Source: Marinimicrobium alkaliphilum (GTDB lineage Bacteria; Pseudomonadota; Gammaproteobacteria; Pseudomonadales; Cellvibrionaceae). Taken from it: 64,000 bases of DNA. Below are positions 24,644 to 34,146 of the stretch, piece by piece. Made by a program: the position numbers and the translations under genes. The stretch is taken from contig NZ_QGMQ01000005.1 in NCBI RefSeq assembly GCF_003259155.1, forward strand, positions 62,001 to 126,000, written 5' to 3'. The notes under the pieces are model-generated. The model did not search any database and was not told the DNA's origin. It saw only the letters and a list, made by a program, of their open reading frames with translations. How positions within the stretch are numbered: position 1 is the stretch's first letter; every line of letters begins with the position of its first letter.

Positions 24644-25585
24644 TTAATTCTGCTGGCTCAACCAGACCGCCAGCGCGCCTTTATCCCCGACCCCCAATTT
24701 GCGGTAAGCCCGACTCAGATGGCAGCGAATCGTGGTGGGCGAAACCCCCAGGTCTTTGGCCACTTCTTTGTGGCTTTGGCCTCGGGCATAAGCCCACGCG
24801 ACCTCAAGTTCACGCTCGCTCAGTGGCATGGCGACTCGCTCCCGAGCGCGCACCAACAGACGGGAACCGGCCGCCTCTGCCTGCAGCTCCAGGGAGGGCG
24901 CCTGAAAACAGCCATTACTCCAGAGCGCGGCGGTGACCCGAGCAGGTAGGCGCTGACAGTAGGGGCGCCCCCAGGTCTGCTGCGCAAGCGTTTTGAAATC
25001 ACCTGATGCGGCGTGGACCACGCCTCGCCGATCTACCAGCGCGGCACTGGCGGCAGCGCGCTCGAGATTGAAACGGTCGTTGTGGTGAGCGGCAAGAAGC
25101 AGGTGTTTAGTGATCAGGTTTTTAAAGCGAATCTCGGCCTCGGTAAATGCCCCCTCCGGCCTATCTCTGACCAAGGTGACAAACACATGCAGCCCCGTGG
25201 CGGGGTCGGCTTGCATGGTGGACATCATTTGCTGAGCCCGGTATAGGCGCCAGTGCTCATTGTAGGCACGGGAGCTCTCGATATCGGGTACGTCGTTCAG
25301 TGTCCAGGTCCGACCCGCATTGCCAAGCACCAGGTCGGCGAACGGATCCTCCTGCTTGACCGGCTCCCAGGTGGCGAAGAGGTTACTGGTCTGATCGAGT
25401 ACCGTGACCGTGTGCAGGTCACGGTCGTCGCGATCGCCGGCACCCCAAATGGCGAAGTCGAAATCGATATAACGGCGCACTTGCTTGAGCGTCCAGTGCT
25501 GAAAATCCTCGGCGGACAGGCGGGCGCTGGCGTCGTGAATGGCGAGCAGAAACTCGCTGATGTTTTCACTGATATCCGTTTCCAT
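24644..25585 (-). CDS. LuxR-family transcriptional regulator
   Basis: 313 residues from the ATG at 25585; a GTG at 25597 is also possible and neither has a clear ribosome site. The N-terminal 200 residues look like a GAF-type sensor (DFAIWGAGDRDDRDLHTVTVLDQ, GLHVFVTLVRD). The C-terminal 60 carry a LuxR helix-turn-helix: LSERELEVAWAYARGQSHKEVAKDLGVSPTTIRCHLSRAYRKLGV. A cytoplasmic DNA-binding regulator; the signal is unknown. It lies between the barrel/PagL pair and the beta-helix lipoprotein, either of which it could regulate. Confidence 0.85.
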   Translation of the reverse strand: METDISENISEFLLAIHDASARLSAEDFQHWTLKQVRRYIDFDFAIWGAGDRDDRDLHTVTVLDQTSNLFATWEPVKQEDPFADLVLGNAGRTWTLNDVPDIESSRAYNEHWRLYRAQQMMSTMQADPATGLHVFVTLVRDRPEGAFTEAEIRFKNLITKHLLLAAHHNDRFNLERAAASAALVDRRGVVHAASGDFKTLAQQTWGRPYCQRLPARVTAALWSNGCFQAPSLELQAEAAGSRLLVRARERVAMPLSERELEVAWAYARGQSHKEVAKDLGVSPTTIRCHLSRAYRKLGVGDKGALAVWLSQQN

Positions 25586-25706
25586 GGCGGCTAACACTTT
25601 TTAACAAAAACACTTTTAGTATAGTCGAGCGCCACGAGCCTGCCCGGAATAATGATACAGGCGCCAAACCCGGTTGTTTGGCGCCGTCTTCAGCAAAAAC
25701 CTTACC

Positions 25707-28439
25707 TTACGGTGACCAGGCCGGTGTGCGCCCTTCAGTGATCAGAATCGGTTCCGGATCGTCGGCATCCAGGTCGAGTCGGTACAGACTATCGTCCTGC
25801 TCAAACACCAGCCAGCGTCCGTCCGGTGACCAGCTGGGCGAGCGCCCCGCGCCCAGGGTCTGCTCATCGCCGGTGGCCAGAGCGCGGTGCACCAGCTCGC
25901 CGTCTCTCACATACACAATGGCGTTGGCGTCGGGGGCGTACACTGACTCAATAGCGTTGTTCAAACCCGTGCCCTTGCGATCCCGGTTGGCGCCGCTCCG
26001 GCTCATGGTATAGAGTCTCGGAGGACCATCTTCGAGGCCATCAACGACATTTTCACGCACCGATAGCATCAGGGTTTCACCGTCGGGCGACCAGGTCGGC
26101 CAACGTTCGTGATCCGATGCAGCCACACCGCCACTGATCTGGTTGCCGTCACCGCCGCTGGGCGTGGTGACGTAAATCAGGAAGGGCGTGTGCGCCACAT
26201 TAGTGACTTTGCGTACATAGGCAATCTCATCCTGAACCGACCATGTGGGCGACTCGGCCATGACATTAGGGTTGTTGGTGAGTCGATGAACCTGGCCAGA
26301 TCCCAGTTCGATACGCCACAAATCCGCAATGCCGTAAACGCCATCCACATAGGCGAGCTGGTCACCATCCGGCGACCAGGTCGGCGAGGCGTCAAAGTAG
26401 GTTACGTTTTTGACGGTCTCGAGGTTACTGCCGTTTGGGTCAACCAGGCGCAGAGCGCCGTCGTGATAGAAGGCGATACGGCCCTCGGGCCCGAGGGAGG
26501 GATTGCGATTGCCCTCGAAACTGTTGGCCCCCAGGTTGCGCAACGGCCCTTCGATCACCGGCTGCGCGTTGTCGATAAAGCTGTTGCCCCGGTACTGGCC
26601 ACCGCTGGCTTCAATCATGGCCACGGGGGTATCGCCATCGTTGCCTTCAAGCCGGGAGTTGAACAGGTAGATATTGGCTTCCACGGCACGCATGATGGTA
26701 CCGCTCTCGGTGGTATTGTTTTCAAATTCGCTGTCATAGATGCGGATATGGCCACCGTCAATGGTTTCCCCACCGAAAACATCGGGTACGATCCCGGAAC
26801 TCATCAGGGTCGCGGCGCCGTCGAGGGAGTGGTTGTCGCGAAATATCGAGTGACCGACCCGAATTTCGCCTGCCGGTCGGTGAGGGCCACCCACCCGGGC
26901 CGCGCGGCTGAACAGGGCGCCACCGTATTCACCCCTGGCGGTATTGTTTTCAAACAGCGTATCGTAAACCTGGAGCCCACCCTGCCCCCAGACACTGATC
27001 GCCGAGCCGCCGCTTTTGGCCGTGTTGTGCCCGTGCCCGGGTGCGCTCTGTTCATTGTCGAGAAACGCCGAGTGGCAGACGCTGGCGGACTCAGCGGAGT
27101 GAAGCGCGCCGCCGTAGTTCTGGGCGTTGCCATGCTCAAAGTGTGAGTGAGCCACCAGTAAAGGGCCTTCTGCAAAGATGGCGCCCCCGCGTCCGGTCGC
27201 CACCGAGCCAACCCCAGAGCGGTTATTGGTCCGGTTGTTGAAGAAAACACTGTCGTAAACGATCAGTGGCTCCAGGCTGCGGCTGCGCACAGCGCCGCCA
27301 TAAAAGGAGTCTGGAAAGCTGCGCCGGGGCGAGTTCAAGGAATACCCGTCCCGAAACTCCAACCCAGCCAGGGTGAGCTGCGCCTCACGTGTCAGAAAAA
27401 TCAGTATCCGTCCACGGTCGCCGCCGCTGAGAGTCGGGCGAGTATCGTCATCGGTCCAGCCAATCAGCACCAGATCGTCGTCGCCTTCGTAGACCAGCTC
27501 CTCGTCAGGGGAGTCCACGATAACGGTGATATCGGCGGTAATGCCAATGACCAGTCGACCGTCCTCGGCTTTGTCGTCCGGGTCCGTCAAGGCATCGACC
27601 AACTGGGCGCGCGTGGCCGCCAGGTAATGGGGTGTTTCACTGTCGACACTCAGCTCGGTACAGTCGCTGTCCGGGACAAACACCGGATCGAGTACGGTGG
27701 TATCGATGATGACCCCGATCGGCTCAATCAGGTTTTCATCGTTAAACCAGTGCACAAAGTTCTCAACCCAATTGGCGACACCCGTGCCCCCGGCGAGCGT
27801 CGCGCGCACGGCTTCAATATCAAAGGCCGTACCCTCGGGTACTTCAGCCACAAAGGGATCGCCATGCCAGCCGAGGCGGTTGCCCAGTTCGGTACGGGCG
27901 TCCACTTCGTCGAGCTGCGCATTGTCGACCAACTCGGCGACGACGGTACTGAACGGTGTCACGTGGCAGCCTTCCGGGTTGGAGCAATGGGCGCGCAGCT
28001 CGCCCTCGTAAGGAGTGCCATTCAACAGACCGCCCTGCGCTTCAACCCAGAATGGGCCCGCGTGCTCCAGGGTCACCTGGTAGTGGCCCTCACCGTCGGT
28101 TTCGGCTTCCGCCAAGAGATCACCTGCGGAGGATTTGATCAGCACCGCCGCATTGGCGAGTGGGCCATTCACCACCTGCCCGCTCAGGGTTACCGGGTCA
28201 GTAGGTGGCGCGGGATCAGTGGGCGAACCCGGATCGCCGGGATCCGTTGGCTCGTCCGGGTCACTCGGCTCGTCCGGTTCGCTGGGGTCATCCGGGTCGC
28301 TGGGGTCATCGTCGGAGGGTTGATCCGTCGGCGGCGTATGGGTATCGCCACTGGGCGTATCGTCGCTGGAACCAGAGCAGCCGAACAGGAATAAGCTGCA
28401 CAGGAACAGCCAGAGAAAAGAAGTCTGAGTAGAAGTCAT
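25707..28439 (-). CDS. Lipoprotein with right-handed beta-helix and WD40-like (PD40/TolB) propeller
   Basis: 910 residues from the ATG at 28439, which places the lipobox (LFGC) at residue 21; the frame is open to 28469. A Ser/Asp/Pro-Glu linker (about 25-80) follows, then a carboxypeptidase-regulatory-like domain (VTLSGQVVNGPLANAAVLIKS). A middle part (about 290-680) has beta-helix features of parallel pectinase or polymorphic outer-membrane type: ggAI/GGAL turns, FENNTARGEYGGALFS, FRDNHSLDGA, FENNTTESGT. The C-terminal 230 residues carry PD40 repeats (PTWSPDGDQLAYVD, PTWSPDGETLMLSV, PSWSPDGRWLVFEQ), as in TolB. Combining helix and propeller on one lipid anchor is uncommon. Function unknown, probably surface binding. 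Confidence 0.8.
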   Translation of the reverse strand: MTSTQTSFLWLFLCSLFLFGCSGSSDDTPSGDTHTPPTDQPSDDDPSDPDDPSEPDEPSDPDEPTDPGDPGSPTDPAPPTDPVTLSGQVVNGPLANAAVLIKSSAGDLLAEAETDGEGHYQVTLEHAGPFWVEAQGGLLNGTPYEGELRAHCSNPEGCHVTPFSTVVAELVDNAQLDEVDARTELGNRLGWHGDPFVAEVPEGTAFDIEAVRATLAGGTGVANWVENFVHWFNDENLIEPIGVIIDTTVLDPVFVPDSDCTELSVDSETPHYLAATRAQLVDALTDPDDKAEDGRLVIGITADITVIVDSPDEELVYEGDDDLVLIGWTDDDTRPTLSGGDRGRILIFLTREAQLTLAGLEFRDGYSLNSPRRSFPDSFYGGAVRSRSLEPLIVYDSVFFNNRTNNRSGVGSVATGRGGAIFAEGPLLVAHSHFEHGNAQNYGGALHSAESASVCHSAFLDNEQSAPGHGHNTAKSGGSAISVWGQGGLQVYDTLFENNTARGEYGGALFSRAARVGGPHRPAGEIRVGHSIFRDNHSLDGAATLMSSGIVPDVFGGETIDGGHIRIYDSEFENNTTESGTIMRAVEANIYLFNSRLEGNDGDTPVAMIEASGGQYRGNSFIDNAQPVIEGPLRNLGANSFEGNRNPSLGPEGRIAFYHDGALRLVDPNGSNLETVKNVTYFDASPTWSPDGDQLAYVDGVYGIADLWRIELGSGQVHRLTNNPNVMAESPTWSVQDEIAYVRKVTNVAHTPFLIYVTTPSGGDGNQISGGVAASDHERWPTWSPDGETLMLSVRENVVDGLEDGPPRLYTMSRSGANRDRKGTGLNNAIESVYAPDANAIVYVRDGELVHRALATGDEQTLGAGRSPSWSPDGRWLVFEQDDSLYRLDLDADDPEPILITEGRTPAWSP

Positions 28440-28537
28440 TTTGCAAGCCCTCGCACTAGGCCGATCCAAGATTCGGCGCGTTTAACCACCCATGGTAGGC
28501 GTGTGGAGCGAGGGTCACTATCGTACAAATGTAGGAC

Positions 28538-28560
28538 AAGCCCGCCAGAGCGGCGGGCTT
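28538..28560. terminator. Hairpin between lipoprotein and DUF1080 genes
   Basis: AAGCCCGCC / GGCGGGCTT, a perfect 9-bp stem, flanked by an A-run upstream and TTTT downstream on the plus strand. It lies 17 bases past the stop of the minus-strand DUF1080 gene and is the likely end of that operon. Confidence 0.7.
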
Positions 28561-28576
28561 TTGAAGAGAAACGCGA

Positions 28577-29392
28577 TTAACAGCTCTCGGCGTTATGACG
28601 GACGAAGTGGTCTTTGTAGTTGTCCGATTCCGGATTCATGCAACCCTCGAGGTTGAGTATCCGCACCGCGCGAATATCGGTGGGATGACTTTCCGCCTGT
28701 AGCGAAATATAGCCACCGCCCATCAAGCTGCCGTCCTCGGTAAGCATGGGGTGGGTATACTCCATGACTTTCTCACCGTTGACGAAGTGCTGAATACGCT
28801 CACTGCCATGGACGATGATTTTGGCCGTCGCCCACTGATCACCGTGCAGGGTGGGACCACCGGATTCAATGCAATGCTCCGGGCGAAATACACCATCCAT
28901 AATCACGCTGGAACCGGGCGTACACAGGTTGCCGGTGGAGCGTTCGTTGTCCCCGTCGCCCCCGAGGATCTGGTATTCGATACTGTCCGGAAACGCCTGA
29001 TCCCGGGTCATGGTCTCTGGGGCCTGAGCGTGAAACAGGATGCCGTTGTTGCGATAGGCCCAATCATGGCCCTCGGCCACCTGCTCCCCTACAAAGCGGT
29101 ATTCCACTTCGAGCTTGTAATAAGAGAAAGGCTCTTTATAGAAAATATGCCCAAAGTGATTGTCGAAGGTTTCATACTCGTCGTAGCGGACTTTCAGTAT
29201 GCCGTCCTCCACACGAAAGGTATTGCGTGCGTTGACGCCCACGTCGTAACCCGTGAACTTTACGGTCCAAGCGTCGATATCCTTGCCGTTGAACAGATCC
29301 ACCCAGTCACTGTGGTGATCAGCGGAGGCATTCAGGGCCGCGGCGGCGAATGCGCCGATGGCGGCAAAGCCCAATTGTTTGCGGTAGTTCAT
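28577..29392 (-). CDS. DUF1080 (3-keto-disaccharide hydrolase-fold) secreted protein
   Basis: 271 residues with a signal peptide (AFAAAALNASADH). The DUF1080 jelly roll is evident: WVDLFNGKDIDAWTVKF, NTFRVEDGILKVRYDEYETFDNHFGHIFYKEPFSYYKLEVEYRF, WAYRNNGILFHAQ, SIEYQILGGD, and the final GGGYISLQAESHPTDIRAVRIL. Family members bind or hydrolyse 3-keto-glycosides in the periplasm. A C-terminal tail with Cys (EGCMNPES, NAESC) is added. AGGAG upstream. It is 44 bases downstream of the heme/HEAT dehydrogenase-like gene, on the same strand, so the two probably act on one sugar pathway: oxidation then cleavage (inference). Confidence 0.85.
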   Translation of the reverse strand: MNYRKQLGFAAIGAFAAAALNASADHHSDWVDLFNGKDIDAWTVKFTGYDVGVNARNTFRVEDGILKVRYDEYETFDNHFGHIFYKEPFSYYKLEVEYRFVGEQVAEGHDWAYRNNGILFHAQAPETMTRDQAFPDSIEYQILGGDGDNERSTGNLCTPGSSVIMDGVFRPEHCIESGGPTLHGDQWATAKIIVHGSERIQHFVNGEKVMEYTHPMLTEDGSLMGGGYISLQAESHPTDIRAVRILNLEGCMNPESDNYKDHFVRHNAESC

Positions 29393-29436
29393 CGTGTGAC
29401 TCCTGTTATTAGTTATCGATCATTGGGGTGTGCCCA

Positions 29437-32400
29437 TCAGTGCATTCCCGAGTCCCAGTTTTCTTCGCTCAGGCTCGAGAGGTACTCCACCAGATTGCGC
29501 AGATCTTCACGGGATAGCACCCGATCCATGGCCGGCATACCCGACGGCGAATAGCTCGCCTCGGCGATGTCGGCGCGCGCCACCGTGCGGCTCTCGCCCT
29601 GCACTAGCACGGTGACGGTAGAGCCCGTTTCGGCTTCAAAAAATCCTTCCACGCGTTCACCGTCGGTCGTAGTCAGCGCGATGTTGCCGTACCCCGCGGC
29701 TATGCGCGCGTGAGGGTCGACCATGGCTTCAAGCAACTGCTCGCGGCTCAGGCGGTCGGCGACGTAGGTCAGCTCCGGGCCCACGTGACTGCCCCGCTCT
29801 CCGACCACATGACAGCGCACGCACTGAGCCGCAGGGTTGAAGCGATAGGTGTAACGCCCCGCTCCCCAATTGCCGCCGTAAAGAGACTCACGAAACAGGT
29901 CGAGCTTATCGTTCTCGTCCTTGCTCGCTTGATAACGAACCAACAGCTCGTTGACATTGTCATCGTCCACTGCCTCGGCCGCCAACACCAGATCCAGCTG
30001 TACGTCGGGAATGATTTCGCCCGCGATCAACAATCTCAAGCGCTCGCGCAACAAGGCGTGGGCCGGCTCGGCATCGATCGTGGCCAGGGATGCCAGCGCG
30101 GTCTGCTGTTCAGCCACGCTGGCATTCTCGATCACCAGCGCGTGCATCGCGACCACATCCTCTACCGGCACGTCCAGGTTGGGCACCATGGCCAAGGCCC
30201 GGGAGCGCACGGCCTGGCTTTGATCGTTGAGCGCGCGAAACACCGCGTCGCGCATGTCCCCGTGACCGAGACTGACCAGGGCATCCAGAGCCGCCACACG
30301 CACGGCCTCCGCCGGGTCGTGGTCGAGCAACTGGTCAATCGCGGGCAGAGCGCCCTCAAATCCCAGTCCACTCAGGGCGTTGACCACGGCGGTGCGCACC
30401 GGGTGATCGGGGTCCTGCAGCAGGGTTTGGTAGTGAGCCCCCAGACTGTCCTGAGCATCGGCAAGGTCATTGCTGACCGCGCCCCGCTGCCAGCCGCTGA
30501 CCCGGTCGTAAATAGATGTTTCGGGCCAGGTCGCCAGCGCGTTGAGCGCCTCACCGCGCAGCGCCGCATCAATGCGGGCGTTGCGGGCGGTGCGCACCAG
30601 CCGCTCGGCATCCTCGCGGGTGCCGCTGTAAACGGCGGCGTTGATGGCCCTGCGTAGCAGCGCCTCGTTAGTGAAACGGTCCTGATCCAGCATGGCCGCC
30701 AGCGCCGGCACGGCGGCTTCGATCAACAGATCGTCGTTAATGCCCCGGGCGGCGTTGGTCACGACAAACTCGTCGTCATCGTCCAGGAAACGGGCAATGG
30801 CGGGGTCACCCAGGCGCCTGAGCGCCACCACCGCCGCAATGCGCAGGGCGCGCGAGTCGTGCTCGGCCAGCGCTGCGATGCGCTCTACGGCACCGATGCG
30901 CTCGAGTGCAATGGCGCCACCGTGACGCAAATAGACGTCTTCATCATCATTGTGTTCAAGCATCGCCAGCACCGCCTCCAGGCCGGCTTCATCACCGATC
31001 CGGCCCAGAGCCTCAACGGCAAAAAAGCGCACTCGGGCGTTGTCGTCGAGCGCACGCTCGCTCAGGGCGGGCAGCGCCGGGGCATAGCGCACGTCGCCCA
31101 ACAGGCGGGCGGCCTGGGCGCGGATTTCAGGGTCTTCGTCGGTCAGAAAAGCCTCAAAAACAGCGGCCTGCGACTGGTCCGCCCGCGCCAGTTGCCCGAG
31201 ACCCCAAAGGCCGTGGATGCGCGCCAACTGGTCGGCGTGGGTCTGGGCGACCTGCAGCAGGGTATCGCCCGCACGGCGCTCCACCAGTTCAAACTGGGCC
31301 TTGCTGCGCACGCGCATGTCCGGGTGGGCTAATAGCTCGGCCAGCTCACCGACAGTGTTGGGATCAAAGTCTGCGGCCAATAGTTGCTGGGTTTCCCGGC
31401 GCAGGGCATCGGCATCCAGCTCGATGTCGAGCTTCCAGACCCGACCGCGCTGGTTGCGGTGCCAGCCGTCGATCCAATCGGCGAAGTAGAGCGCCCCGTC
31501 TGGACCAAAGTCCATACCGGTCACCTGAATACCGCGCATGACATTGCGGTCCGAGGCCAGCGCGAAGGACGCCCCTCTGGGCTCCAGAGTAAAGGCGTTA
31601 ATGCCCGAGCGGGTCGGCGTGCCGACAAACTCGGCGACGAAAAAGTGGTTGCGCCATTCCTCCCCCAGCGCCGTGCCCGGGTTGAAGGTCATGCCTGCCG
31701 GGCCGCTGTGGTAGGCGGCTATCGGCGGCAACAAATGCGCCGCTTGACCATCGAAGGCGGTCTTGTAGTAGCCCTCTTCCATCAATACCTTGTAGGTGTT
31801 GTTTTTGGGATCGGTGTATTTGCCGAACTGCCAGTTGATGCGCCAGCCGGTATCGGAACCATCCACCAGGTACACCACGCGCTCGTGCTCTTCTTCATGA
31901 TCGCCGTCATTGTCGACACTGATCAGGTTGCCGTACTGATCGAAGGTGAATTCGTGCGTGTTGCGCAGACCAGCCGCAAAGATTTCGAAGTTGCTGCCGT
32001 CAGGCTCGCTCCGGGCAATCACCCCTTCATTGGGGTAGTAGTGATTATTCCCCTGATCGTCGACGATATTGGCGCCGATGTCGCCGATCCCGTAATAGAT
32101 GCGGCCATCAGGGCCCAAGGTGGTGCCGGACATGCCGTGGCCACTGAAGCCGATATGGACACCGAAGCCGTGACTCAGGGATTCCTTGGTATCGGCCTTG
32201 CCATCGCCGGTGGTGTCCTTGACCCGCCAGTGATCCGGGGCCACGGACAGATGCAGCTCATCGCGCTGGTTATGGTAGAAAATGCCGCCGAGAACATCGG
32301 TGATTTCATTGTCGAAAGCCCGGATAAACACGCTGGACCGGTCCGCCAGACCATCACCATGGGTGTCTTCTATCAGCAGAACTTCTTCCTGCACCACGGC

Positions 32401-32925
32401 AAGATCACGCCAGTCACGCACGCCGTCCTCATTGCGATCGGGCAGCCAGGGGTTGTCATCACTGCGCTCCGGCGCCAACGCCGCACGCAGGAAGTCGCGC
32501 CGATCTTCGACGGACTCAAAGCCCTGGGAAGCATCCATCCATTCGGAACGCCCACGGATATCGAACTCGGAATTGTTGCTGCGGTGGGTAATGGCCGCCC
32601 ACAGCCGCCCCTGGTAATCGATATTGATGGCGACCGGGTCTTTCAACAGCTGTTCAGAGGCCCACAGGGAAATTTCCAGACCCTCGGCCGGAGCCAGGTT
32701 GGCTTGTTGGCGAATACGGTCGGCGGTGCGCCGGGCCTCTTCGGCGCTCAGTGTTTTGACCTCGGCGTCAAAATCGAGCTCGGTGCGCGGCTGAGCGTCT
32801 GGCGTCTCGGACGCCTCTCGAGGCTTGTCGCTGCAGGCCGTCAAGAGCAGAGCGGCCAACAAGGGTAAAAGTGGTGACAACATCGAGGACCGCCACTGGC
32901 GTCCCAAATCATGGCGTGCAGGCAT
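29437..32925 (-). CDS. PVC-type dehydrogenase-like lipoprotein: propeller, HEAT repeats and cytochrome c domain
   Basis: 1162 residues; an internal ATG at 32883 would give a tidier lipoprotein leader, lipobox LLTAC, but has no ribosome site. The N-terminal part (about 75-470) is a sorbosone-dehydrogenase-like propeller: DPVAINIDYQGRLWAA, LGPDGRIYYGIGDIGAN, GLRNTHEFTFDQYGNLISVDNDGD, MDFGPDGALYFADWIDG. A middle section (about 500-960) is HEAT repeats with Ala-rich helix pairs. A C-terminal cytochrome c motif CVRCH and GPELTYVADRLSREQLLEAMVDPHARIAAGY complete the PVC-type architecture. This suggests electron transfer from sugar oxidation to a periplasmic acceptor. It is transcribed ahead of the DUF1080 gene. 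Confidence 0.85.
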   Translation of the reverse strand: MPARHDLGRQWRSSMLSPLLPLLAALLLTACSDKPREASETPDAQPRTELDFDAEVKTLSAEEARRTADRIRQQANLAPAEGLEISLWASEQLLKDPVAINIDYQGRLWAAITHRSNNSEFDIRGRSEWMDASQGFESVEDRRDFLRAALAPERSDDNPWLPDRNEDGVRDWRDLAVVQEEVLLIEDTHGDGLADRSSVFIRAFDNEITDVLGGIFYHNQRDELHLSVAPDHWRVKDTTGDGKADTKESLSHGFGVHIGFSGHGMSGTTLGPDGRIYYGIGDIGANIVDDQGNNHYYPNEGVIARSEPDGSNFEIFAAGLRNTHEFTFDQYGNLISVDNDGDHEEEHERVVYLVDGSDTGWRINWQFGKYTDPKNNTYKVLMEEGYYKTAFDGQAAHLLPPIAAYHSGPAGMTFNPGTALGEEWRNHFFVAEFVGTPTRSGINAFTLEPRGASFALASDRNVMRGIQVTGMDFGPDGALYFADWIDGWHRNQRGRVWKLDIELDADALRRETQQLLAADFDPNTVGELAELLAHPDMRVRSKAQFELVERRAGDTLLQVAQTHADQLARIHGLWGLGQLARADQSQAAVFEAFLTDEDPEIRAQAARLLGDVRYAPALPALSERALDDNARVRFFAVEALGRIGDEAGLEAVLAMLEHNDDEDVYLRHGGAIALERIGAVERIAALAEHDSRALRIAAVVALRRLGDPAIARFLDDDDEFVVTNAARGINDDLLIEAAVPALAAMLDQDRFTNEALLRRAINAAVYSGTREDAERLVRTARNARIDAALRGEALNALATWPETSIYDRVSGWQRGAVSNDLADAQDSLGAHYQTLLQDPDHPVRTAVVNALSGLGFEGALPAIDQLLDHDPAEAVRVAALDALVSLGHGDMRDAVFRALNDQSQAVRSRALAMVPNLDVPVEDVVAMHALVIENASVAEQQTALASLATIDAEPAHALLRERLRLLIAGEIIPDVQLDLVLAAEAVDDDNVNELLVRYQASKDENDKLDLFRESLYGGNWGAGRYTYRFNPAAQCVRCHVVGERGSHVGPELTYVADRLSREQLLEAMVDPHARIAAGYGNIALTTTDGERVEGFFEAETGSTVTVLVQGESRTVARADIAEASYSPSGMPAMDRVLSREDLRNLVEYLSSLSEENWDSGMH

Positions 32926-33123
32926 GGTGGATAATTCCGGTTATCGCTTATTGGAAGTCGCGCGCGTCGCGCGCCGCTCGCATTATCGGACGATTGTGCC
33001 ACAACCCCGAGGCAAAATAGTCCTTTAGACTATCAACAAATGTAAATTAAACTTATTTATCTGATAATTCAATCAGGCCAAGTTTGAGGGACTTTTCATC
33101 GCAATTCAAGAGGGCGTGCGTTG

Positions 33124-34074
33124 TTATCGGTCAGCCAGCGGGATTGGACTCGGGTGCTGGCTACTGGCAATGACGTGAGCCATCAAGCCAAAAGCGGCGA
33201 GGTGAGCACCCACACCCCAGATAGGCATCGCCAGCTCCGGGAAGCCGTGGTTGACCCCCAGCGCAGCAGCAGCCAACAATGCCAGCGCCGTTGCCGCCCC
33301 GGTTTCACGCAGGAACACGGCCGCCCACAGCAGAGCGGGCAAGGCGCCGTAGAAAAGCGCCTGCACCGGGCTGCCAGCGCTCAACTGATACGCGACAATC
33401 AGGCCACTGGGTACCATCAGCGCCAGCAGTACCCAAAAGGCATCCCGCCGCCGGCTATGGAAACGCGGGGCTCCGTGAACCAGCCAGTGATTAATCAGCG
33501 GCACCACCACCAAAATGCCCAGTACCACACTCAACCACCAGTTGTGCACAATCACCGGCACGTCGGGCGCCTCGATGACGCCGCGCAACCACAGCCAGCC
33601 GGTAGCCACCAGGGCGCCACACAGGGGGACCAGCAACAGACAGATCAGGGCAAAACAGGCGGTACCGCGCAAATCAAACACCAGTGGTCGGCGCATCGCC
33701 GCGCCCTGCAGCAGACGCGCCGCAACGGCCATTTCGGTGACCGCCACCAGTGCCATCACGGCCTGATTGAGCAGGCCGACACTGCCCATGGCCACGGCAA
33801 CCATGATGTGTACCGGCAGCAGCACCGGCAGTAACCAGTAACCCCAGATCAACACCGCCGCCAGGCCTACGCCGCTCGCCAGCCAGATGGTGCTGACACT
33901 GAGCGAAACGTTGGCGAGCGCCAGGCTGACGGCCACCGAAAGGCCGTAGAGCAGCCCCGCCATCACCGCAATCGCGGTGTAAGAGGCGCGCCGGGTCCAT
34001 TCTGGCCACTGCAGAGCGTCCATAGCGTGTAAGGACGTGTACGGGACACGCCCTTTGGGGATGGCTGTATTCAT
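33124..34074 (-). CDS. MASE1-type integral membrane protein without output domain
   Basis: 316 residues from the ATG at 34074, chosen because a longer frame would overlap the divergent phosphatase gene. About eight hydrophobic segments, with the MASE1-like motif STIWLASGVGLAAVLIWGYW near the start (compare the WPPSGIAL motif of the family) and PVHIMVAVAMGSVG, WWLSVVLGILVVVPL, GAHLAAFGLMAHVIASS. MASE1 normally precedes GGDEF or histidine kinase domains; here the protein ends after the membrane part. Divergent from the phosphatase with a 72-base gap. Function as a lone sensor is unknown. Confidence 0.7.
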   Translation of the reverse strand: MNTAIPKGRVPYTSLHAMDALQWPEWTRRASYTAIAVMAGLLYGLSVAVSLALANVSLSVSTIWLASGVGLAAVLIWGYWLLPVLLPVHIMVAVAMGSVGLLNQAVMALVAVTEMAVAARLLQGAAMRRPLVFDLRGTACFALICLLLVPLCGALVATGWLWLRGVIEAPDVPVIVHNWWLSVVLGILVVVPLINHWLVHGAPRFHSRRRDAFWVLLALMVPSGLIVAYQLSAGSPVQALFYGALPALLWAAVFLRETGAATALALLAAAALGVNHGFPELAMPIWGVGAHLAAFGLMAHVIASSQHPSPIPLADR

Positions 34075-34146
34075 GATGCTTTTAAAGGTACCCTGTTCCA
34101 CAAACAAGAGCAATCTCGTGCCAATTGGCCTCAGGGAGAATAACAA

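Noticed and set aside
26109-27146. 345-codon plus-strand frame opposite the beta-helix lipoprotein
   Set aside because: Antisense shadow with no ribosome site or motif.
31384-32868. 494-codon plus-strand frame opposite the heme/HEAT dehydrogenase gene
   Set aside because: Shadow of the minus-strand gene, whose propeller motifs are unmistakable; the shadow lacks any recognised domain.
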